Assembly (NCBI RefSeq): GCF_024655565.1
Contig: NZ_JANKOF010000043.1
Location: forward strand, 1 to 36,761
Source: Nitratireductor sp. ZSWI3
GTDB taxonomy: Bacteria > Pseudomonadota > Alphaproteobacteria > Rhizobiales > Rhizobiaceae
Length of the DNA: 36,761 nucleotides
Direction: 5' to 3'
Part shown: in pieces, positions 31,224 through 36,761 of the stretch
Position numbering within the stretch: position 1 is the stretch's first letter
Layout of the letters: the number at the start of each line of letters is the position of its first letter
Translations under genes and position numbers: made by a program
Notes under the pieces: generated by a model
Seen by the model: the letters and a program-made list of their open reading frames with translations, nothing else
Databases searched by the model: none
Told to the model about the DNA's origin: nothing

Positions 31224-33509
31224 TCAGGCTCCCGCGCTGTAGGCGGCAATCGCCGCCATGTTGACGATGTCGGAATCCTTGGCGTTGAGCGAGACGATCT
31301 GCACCGGCTTGTTGAGGCCGACGAGCAGCGGGCCGATGACGGTCGAGCCGCCCAGTTCCTGCAGCATCTTGGTGGAGATCGAGGCGGAGTGGAACGCCGG
31401 CATGACGAGCACGTTGGCCGGCCCCGACAGCCGGCAGAACGGGTATTGCTGCATGAGCCCCGCATTGAGCGCCACGTCGGCCGCCATCTCGCCGTCATAC
31501 TCGAAATCGACGCGCCGCTTGTCGAGCATCTTCACGGCCTCCTGCACGCGCTCCGAGCGCTCGCCGGGCGGATGGCCGAAGGTGGAATAGGCGAGCATGG
31601 CGACGCGCGGCTCGTAGCCCATGCGGCGGGCCTGGCCGGCGGCTTCCTCGGCGATGTCGGCAAGCTCCTCGGCATTCGGCATGTCGTGCACCGCCGTGTC
31701 GGCGACCAGCACGGTGCGGCCGCGGCACAGCGCCAGCGAGACGCCGATGACGCGATGGCCGGGCCTGGCGTCGATGACACGCCGCACATCGGCCAGAACG
31801 GTCGAGTAGTTGCGCGTCACGCCGCTCACCATGGCGTCCGCGTCGCCGAGCGCCACCATGGTGGCGGCGAAGTGGTTGCGGTCGTTGTTGATCAGCCGCT
31901 GCGCATCGCGGAAGAGATAGCCCTTACGCTGCAGGCGCTCGTAGAGATAGTCGGCATAGATCGCGTTGCGGCGCGACAGCCGGGCGTTGATGATCTCGAT
32001 GCCGGGCTTGGAAAGATCGACGCCGGCGTTGCGCGCCGTTTCCTTGATCTGCTCTTCGCGCCCCAGGAGAATGGCCGTGCCGAGCTTCTGGTTCACATAG
32101 GATGCGGCCGCGCGCATCACCTGCTCTTCCTCGCCCTCGGCGAAGACGATGCGCTTCGGCTGGCGCCGCACACGGTCGTAGATGCGCTGCAGCGTCGAGG
32201 CGATGGGATCGCGCCGAGCCGACAGTTCGTTGGCGTATTTCTCCATGTCGAGGATCGGCCGCCGCGCGACGCCCGAATCCATCGCCGCCCTGGCGACGGC
32301 CACCGGCACGGCCGAGATCAGCCGCGGATCGAACGGGACCGGGATGATGTAGTTGGGGCCGTATTTGGGCCGGTTGCCCTGATAGGCCGCCGCCACGTCA
32401 TCCGGCACGTCCTGGCGGGCGAGAGCGGCGAGCGCCTCGGCGGCGGCCACCTTCATGGCGTCGTTGATCGTCGTCGCGCGCACGTCGAGCGCGCCGCGGA
32501 AGATGTAGGGGAAACCGAGGACATTGTTGACCTGATTGGGATAGTCCGAGCGGCCGGTCGCCATGATGGCGTCCGTGCGGATCTCGGTCACCTCCTCCGG
32601 CGTGATCTCCGGGTCGGGATTGGCCATGGCGAAGATGATCGGGTTCTTGGCCATGGATTGCACCATGGCCGGCGTCAGCGCTCCCTTGGCCGACAGGCCG
32701 AAGAAGACATCCGCCCCGTCGAGCGCTTCGGCCAGCGTGCGCTTCTTGGTCTCGACCGCATGCGCCGACTTCCACTGGTTCATGCCCTCCTTGCGGCCCT
32801 TGTAGACGACGCCCTTGGTATCGCAGAGGATGACGTTCTCGGGCTTCAGCCCGAGGGACTTGGCAAGCTCCAGGCAGGCGATGCCGGCGGCCCCCGCGCC
32901 GTTGCAGACGAGCCGGGTCGTCTTGATGTCGCGGCCCGTGAGATCGAGTGCGTTGATGAGGCCGGCGATGGCGATGATCGCCGTGCCGTGCTGGTCGTCG
33001 TGGAAGACGGGAATGTCCATCAGCTCGCGCAGGCGGCTTTCGATGACGAAGCACTCGGGCGCCTTGATGTCTTCCAGGTTGATGCCGCCGAAAGAAGGGC
33101 CGAGCAGCTTGACGCAATCAACGAAGGCGTCGGCGTCCTCCGTGTCGACCTCGAGGTCGATCGAATCGACGTCGGCGAACCGCTTGAAGAGCACGGATTT
33201 GCCCTCCATCACAGGCTTGGAGGCCAGCGCGCCGAGATTGCCCATGCCGAGGATCGCCGTGCCGTTGGTGATGACCGCCACCATGTTGCCGCGCGTCGTG
33301 TAATCGAAGGCGCGGCTCGGATCCTCGGCGATGGCCTTGACCGGCACCGCGACGCCCGGCGAATAGGCGAGCGACAGGTCGCGCTGCGTCGCCATCGGCT
33401 TGGTGGGCGTGATCTCGAGCTTGCCCGGGCGTCCTGCGGCGTGGAAGTCCAGCGCCTCCTGCGGGCTCACGGACGGCCCTTGTCGTTCGGTCTTGTCTGT
33501 GGCGGCCAT
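31224..33509 (-). CDS. tme: NADP-dependent malic enzyme with C-terminal phosphotransacetylase-like domain
   Basis: This 761-residue protein makes pyruvate, CO2 and NADPH from malate. The malic domain (about residues 15-430) carries Y49 in LAYSPGVAVPV, the metal-site region VFHDDQHGTAI, and the dinucleotide fold LVCNGAGAAGIACLELA followed by ILCDTKGVVY and FAMANPDPEI. The C-terminal half (about 440-761) is homologous to phosphate acetyltransferase (KRIVFAEGEEEQVMRAA, DADAMVSGVTRNYS, GPANVLVMPAFHSASIS) but in characterised homologues is regulatory rather than catalytic. The symbol tme follows the rhizobial NADP enzyme; a dme-type NAD enzyme is the alternative. It is divergent from mutS with 97 bases between starts. 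Confidence 0.9.
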   Translation of the reverse strand: MAATDKTERQGPSVSPQEALDFHAAGRPGKLEITPTKPMATQRDLSLAYSPGVAVPVKAIAEDPSRAFDYTTRGNMVAVITNGTAILGMGNLGALASKPVMEGKSVLFKRFADVDSIDLEVDTEDADAFVDCVKLLGPSFGGINLEDIKAPECFVIESRLRELMDIPVFHDDQHGTAIIAIAGLINALDLTGRDIKTTRLVCNGAGAAGIACLELAKSLGLKPENVILCDTKGVVYKGRKEGMNQWKSAHAVETKKRTLAEALDGADVFFGLSAKGALTPAMVQSMAKNPIIFAMANPDPEITPEEVTEIRTDAIMATGRSDYPNQVNNVLGFPYIFRGALDVRATTINDAMKVAAAEALAALARQDVPDDVAAAYQGNRPKYGPNYIIPVPFDPRLISAVPVAVARAAMDSGVARRPILDMEKYANELSARRDPIASTLQRIYDRVRRQPKRIVFAEGEEEQVMRAAASYVNQKLGTAILLGREEQIKETARNAGVDLSKPGIEIINARLSRRNAIYADYLYERLQRKGYLFRDAQRLINNDRNHFAATMVALGDADAMVSGVTRNYSTVLADVRRVIDARPGHRVIGVSLALCRGRTVLVADTAVHDMPNAEELADIAEEAAGQARRMGYEPRVAMLAYSTFGHPPGERSERVQEAVKMLDKRRVDFEYDGEMAADVALNAGLMQQYPFCRLSGPANVLVMPAFHSASISTKMLQELGGSTVIGPLLVGLNKPVQIVSLNAKDSDIVNMAAIAAYSAGA

Positions 33510-33606
33510 GATCGGTTTCGTTCCTCCCGCGGATCGGCTCTCGGCTCTTGCTTTCTGTGGAGTTTTGCAAGTGACAGGTGCATAAGGCTACACTTTCGCC
33601 CAGTAA

Positions 33607-36381
33607 ATGGCCAAGCAGATTGAAGCTGTTCATTCAATGCCATTGAAAAGGCCGGGGGAGCCCTCCTTGAACGACGAAACGCCGATGCGCCACAAGGCAA
33701 TGCAGGCCGCCGCCGAAGGGGCGACGCCGATGATGGCGCAGTACATCGAGATCAAGACGGCCAACCCCGATTCGCTGCTGTTCTACCGCATGGGCGATTT
33801 CTACGAGCTGTTCTTCGAGGATGCGGAGGTGGCGAGCCGGGCCCTCGGCATCACGCTGACCAAGCGCGGCAAGCACCAGGGCGACGACATTCCCATGTGC
33901 GGCGTGCCCGTGCATGCGGCCGACGACTATCTGCAGAAGCTGATCGGGCTCGGCCACCGCGTCGCCGTCTGCGAGCAGATGGAGGATCCGGCCGAGGCGA
34001 AGAAGCGCGGCGCGAAGTCCGTCGTCAAACGCGACGTGATCCGTCTCGTCACCCCCGGCACCATCACCGAGGAAAAGCTGCTCGATCCCGCCGAGGCCAA
34101 TTACCTGATGGCGCTCGGCCGGGTGAAGGCCGGCGAGGGCGAGAGCCTGGCGCTCGCCTGGATCGATATTTCCACGGGCGCCTTCCGGGTCGCCGCGACG
34201 CGACCCGAAAGGCTCCTGGCCGACATCCTGCGCATCGACCCGCGCGAGCTGATCGTCGCCGAGCCGGTTTATTACGACGCATCGCTGCGCCCCGTGTTCG
34301 ACGTGATCGGCCGCAAGGCGACACCGCAGCCCGCCAATCTCTTCGATTCGGCGTCGGCCGAGATGCGGCTCACCCGCTTCTACGGCGTGGCGACGCTGGA
34401 GGGCTTCGGTCGCTTTTCCCGCGCCGAGCTTTCCGCGGTCTCCGGCGCTGTCGCCTATGTGGAGAAGACGCAGAAGGCCGAGCGCCCGCCGCTCGGCCGG
34501 CCGGAACGCGACGAGGAGGGCGCGAGCCTCTTCATCGATCCGGCGACCCGCGCCAATCTCGAACTGGCCCGCACGCTGTCGGGCAGCCGCGACGGCAGTC
34601 TCCTGAGGGCGCTCGACCGCACGGTGACGGGCGCCGGCGGGCGGCTTCTCGCCGAACGGCTGATGTCGCCGCTGACCGATCCGGCGGCGATCGGCCGGCG
34701 GCTCGACGCGGTCTCCTTCTTCCTCGAGGAAGCCGCCTTGCGCGACACGGTGCGAGGGCTCCTGAAAGGCGTTCCCGATATCGCCCGCGCGCTGTCGCGG
34801 CTGGCGCTCAACCGCGGCGGACCGCGCGATCTCGGCGCGCTGGCGGCCGGCTTCGAGGCGGCGCATGGCGTCGCCGAGGCGCTGGCCGGCAAGGACGTGC
34901 CGGCGGAGATCGCTTCCGCGCTTGCCGGCATTCGCGGCCTGCCGATGGCCTTTGCCGCCCATCTCGACCGGGCGCTCGACGAGGATCTGCCGCTTCTGAA
35001 GCGCGACGGCGGCTTCGTGCGGGCAGGCTACAATGACGAGCTCGACGAGATGCGGGCGCTGCGCGACCAGTCGCGCCGGGTGATCGCCGAGATGGAGCGG
35101 GACCTCGTCGAGCAAACGGGCATCCGCTCGCTGAAGATCCGGCACAACAACGTGCTCGGCTATTACATCGAGGTGACGGCGAACAACGCGCAGGTGATGA
35201 CCGGCACCGACGAGGCCAAGGCACGGTTCATCCACCGCCAGACCATGGCCAATGCCATGCGCTTCACCACCACCGAGCTGGCGGGGCTGGAGACGAAGAT
35301 CGCCAATGCTGCCGACCGGGCGCTGCAGATCGAGCTCTCGGTGTTCGACCTGCTCCTGGCCGAGACGGTGGAAGCGGCGGATGCGATCCGCGCGGCGGCG
35401 CATGCGCTGGCCGTGATCGACGTTTCGGCGGCGCTTGCCGAGCTCGCCGAGGCCGAAAACTATTGCCGTCCGCATGTGGACGACAGTCTCGACTTCCACA
35501 TCGAGGGCGGCCGTCATCCCGTCGTCGAGCAGGCGCTGCGCAAGCAGCTTGCCGAGCCCTTCGTGGCGAACGATTGCGATCTGTCGCCGGCCGAGGGCGG
35601 GACGGCCGGTGCGATCTGGCTGCTGACCGGTCCCAACATGGGCGGCAAGTCGACCTTCCTGCGCCAGAACGCGCTGATCGCGGTGATGGCGCAGATGGGG
35701 TCCTTCGTGCCGGCAGCCCATGCCCGCATCGGCGTGGTCGACCGGCTGTTCTCGCGCGTCGGGGCGTCGGACGATCTGGCGCGCGGCCGTTCGACCTTCA
35801 TGGTCGAAATGGTGGAGACGGCGGCGATCCTCAACCAGGCTGGCGAGCGGGCCTTGGTGATCCTCGACGAGATCGGCCGCGGAACGGCCACGTTCGACGG
35901 CCTTTCCATCGCCTGGGCGGCGGTGGAGTATCTCCATGAGAAGAATCGCTGCCGGGCGTTGTTCGCCACCCATTTCCACGAGATGACGGCGCTTTCGGAG
36001 AAGCTTGCCAGGCTCTCCAACGTCACCATGCGGGTGAAGGAGTTCGAGGGCGACGTGGTGTTCCTGCACGAAGTGGGCAAGGGGGCCGCCGACCGCTCCT
36101 ACGGTGTTCAGGTGGCGCGGCTCGCCGGCCTGCCGCAGGCGGTGGTCGAACGCGCCCGCGAGGTGCTGCACCAGCTCGAGGAGGGCGAGACCTCCGGCAA
36201 GGCCTCGAAGCTCGTCGACGACCTGCCGCTCTTCTCCGTGGCGGTGAAGAAGGAAGCCGAAGCGCCGAAGGCATCGGACCGGCTCGGGGCGGAACTGAAG
36301 GCGATCAACCCCGACGACCTGACCCCGCGCGAGGCGCTGGAGACGCTCTACCGGCTGAAGCAGCTCGCCGTGAAGGAATAG
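33607..36381 (+). CDS. mutS: DNA mismatch repair protein MutS
   Basis: The protein has up to 924 residues and recognises mispairs. The mismatch-binding domain contains [15 protein letters not shown] with the F-Y-E wedge. The connector, lever and clamp domains follow ([14 protein letters not shown] in the clamp region), and the ABC-type ATPase has Walker [10 protein letters not shown] (about 675-683) and Walker [16 protein letters not shown], then [10 protein letters not shown]. The start is ambiguous: ATG 33607 and ATG 33637 lack ribosome-binding sites, while TTG 33667 has GGGGGAG six bases upstream and would give 904 residues, close to the usual alphaproteobacterial length. A MutL-binding partner gene is not in the window. 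Confidence 0.95.
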   Translation: MAKQIEAVHSMPLKRPGEPSLNDETPMRHKAMQAAAEGATPMMAQYIEIKTANPDSLLFYRMGDFYELFFEDAEVASRALGITLTKRGKHQGDDIPMCGVPVHAADDYLQKLIGLGHRVAVCEQMEDPAEAKKRGAKSVVKRDVIRLVTPGTITEEKLLDPAEANYLMALGRVKAGEGESLALAWIDISTGAFRVAATRPERLLADILRIDPRELIVAEPVYYDASLRPVFDVIGRKATPQPANLFDSASAEMRLTRFYGVATLEGFGRFSRAELSAVSGAVAYVEKTQKAERPPLGRPERDEEGASLFIDPATRANLELARTLSGSRDGSLLRALDRTVTGAGGRLLAERLMSPLTDPAAIGRRLDAVSFFLEEAALRDTVRGLLKGVPDIARALSRLALNRGGPRDLGALAAGFEAAHGVAEALAGKDVPAEIASALAGIRGLPMAFAAHLDRALDEDLPLLKRDGGFVRAGYNDELDEMRALRDQSRRVIAEMERDLVEQTGIRSLKIRHNNVLGYYIEVTANNAQVMTGTDEAKARFIHRQTMANAMRFTTTELAGLETKIANAADRALQIELSVFDLLLAETVEAADAIRAAAHALAVIDVSAALAELAEAENYCRPHVDDSLDFHIEGGRHPVVEQALRKQLAEPFVANDCDLSPAEGGTAGAIWLLTGPNMGGKSTFLRQNALIAVMAQMGSFVPAAHARIGVVDRLFSRVGASDDLARGRSTFMVEMVETAAILNQAGERALVILDEIGRGTATFDGLSIAWAAVEYLHEKNRCRALFATHFHEMTALSEKLARLSNVTMRVKEFEGDVVFLHEVGKGAADRSYGVQVARLAGLPQAVVERAREVLHQLEEGETSGKASKLVDDLPLFSVAVKKEAEAPKASDRLGAELKAINPDDLTPREALETLYRLKQLAVKE

Positions 36382-36397
36382 GCCGGCGTCGCGTGGT

Positions 36398-36503
36398 ATG
36401 GATCCTCGGGTCAAGCCGAGGATGACGAGCTGTGGGAGCGGTTACACCAATCGTGATGGCTGGCGAGTCACGGGACCCTTCCTGTCATTCGTCATCCTCG
36501 GGC
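36398..36503. repeat. REP-like palindromic pair downstream of mutS
   Basis: A hairpin pairs ATCCTCGG (36402-36409) with CCGAGGAT (36416-36423). The 12-base CCGAGGATGACG (36416-36427) recurs exactly inverted as CGTCATCCTCGG at 36490-36501, 62 bases on. The first hairpin starts 20 bases after the mutS stop and may end its transcript. Confidence 0.75.
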
Positions 36504-36564
36504 AGGTTTTGACCGAGATAGACACATGCTAATTGTCGAGGTTTGAAGCCTGCCGCAGCCACTT

Positions 36565-36608
36565 TTGTCATAAATCACACCCTGTCTCGCTTGAATCACG
36601 TATGACAA
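36565..36608. promoter_or_regulatory. Spaced inverted repeat in AT-rich upstream region
   Basis: TTGTCATA (36565-36572) and TATGACAA (36601-36608) are perfect inverted arms 28 bases apart. AATCAC occurs directly repeated just inside them (about 36573-36578 and 36594-36599). It may be an operator for the gene beginning beyond the window. The left arm plus AAAT also resembles a Pho half-site, but no second half-site follows. Confidence 0.35.
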
Positions 36609-36719
36609 CGATAAATGTGGTCACCACGAAAATGCGCAAGGAAGTGACCAGCCCGACCGGCTAACGGTGTGTTAAACGCCAGCCACCAGCAAATTGGGGC
36701 CATCAGACAGGAACGCCGG

Positions 36720-36761
36720 ATGCTCGGTTGGTGGGCGGGGCAGTTTGATCTACCAATAGTT
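36720..36761 (+). CDS. Possible start of a further gene (3' truncated by window)
   Basis: ATG at 36720 opens a frame of 14 codons to the window end, reading MLGWWAGQFDLPIV. AGGAA (36709-36713) lies six bases upstream and AT-rich promoter-like DNA precedes it. This is too little to recognise a family, and it may be chance. Confidence 0.3.
   Translation, partial: MLGWWAGQFDLPIV

Larger units (their letters stand above)
36382..36761. other. Intergenic region after mutS (380 bases to window end)
   Basis: The region holds a REP-like inverted repeat (36398-36503), then an AT-richer stretch with an operator-like inverted repeat (36565-36608), then the possible beginning of another gene. No complete gene is visible. 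Confidence 0.6.

Noticed and set aside
31389-33623. Long plus-strand open frame over the malic enzyme gene
   Set aside because: The minus-strand gene has clear malic and phosphotransacetylase-like domains; the opposing frame is low-complexity.
33634-36414. 926-codon open frame antisense to mutS
   Set aside because: The mutS frame carries all mismatch-repair motifs; the antisense frame has no recognisable domain and is an effect of codon bias.
1-36761. tRNA, rRNA, integrase, phage, toxin-antitoxin or secretion-system genes
   Set aside because: None recognised by eye in the translated frames or intergenic regions; the window reads as core chromosome.

Overview
The window is an ordinary-looking stretch of chromosome from a GC-rich alphaproteobacterium of the order Hyphomicrobiales (Rhizobiales), most likely Rhizobiaceae or Phyllobacteriaceae. 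The evidence is gene order (lptC-lptA-lptB-rpoN-hpf-ptsN; rph-rdgB-hemW divergent from hrcA-grpE; hybrid kinase-olsB-malic enzyme-mutS), the alphaproteobacterial ornithine-lipid gene olsB, a ROSE-type RNA thermometer, and several families of short palindromic intergenic repeats of the kind seen in rhizobia. The genus cannot be fixed from this sequence alone. I see no prophage, insertion sequence, CRISPR array, defence island, rRNA or tRNA.

Layout. 1-6.6 kb: a 5'-truncated LpoA-like lipoprotein gene convergent with hemW-rdgB-VOC-rph (minus strand), then divergent hrcA, a small ABM-fold protein and grpE. 6.6-11 kb: membrane proteins (TRIC-type, EI24, DUF2214, DUF2244) interleaved with adenosine kinase and endonuclease III, packed with short convergent overlaps and one very tight divergent pair. 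11-15.8 kb: an Ada-like AraC/methyltransferase, ribokinase, a LysE exporter, a nucleoside hydrolase, and a heat-shock unit (ibpA with RpoH-type promoter and ROSE thermometer, plus DUF1150). 15.9-21.1 kb: the LPS-export/nitrogen-regulation cluster ptsN-hpf-rpoN-lptB-lptA-lptC on the minus strand. 21.4-27.7 kb: sppA, ihfB, lapA-like, an ornithine cyclodeaminase homologue, two RNA methyltransferases coupled to lspA, and acuI. 27.8-36.4 kb: a hybrid histidine kinase, olsB with a probable Pho box, NADP-malic enzyme (minus) and mutS. The last 380 bases hold a palindromic repeat and an AT-richer, promoter-like stretch.

Functional themes. Protein quality control and heat shock (hrcA, grpE, ibpA) share RpoH-type promoters with identical 17-base spacing. 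Nucleoside salvage parts (adenosine kinase, nucleoside hydrolase, ribokinase, RdgB) are scattered but close. Envelope biogenesis is well represented (LptABC, LspA, SppA, LpoA-like, OlsB).

The most distinctive content is intergenic: at least ten palindromic repeat copies from about five families, several carrying CTAG termini, some sitting inside operons or directly against a ribosome-binding site. Nothing here clearly amounts to a new multi-gene system; the findings are regulatory RNA/DNA elements and repeat architecture.
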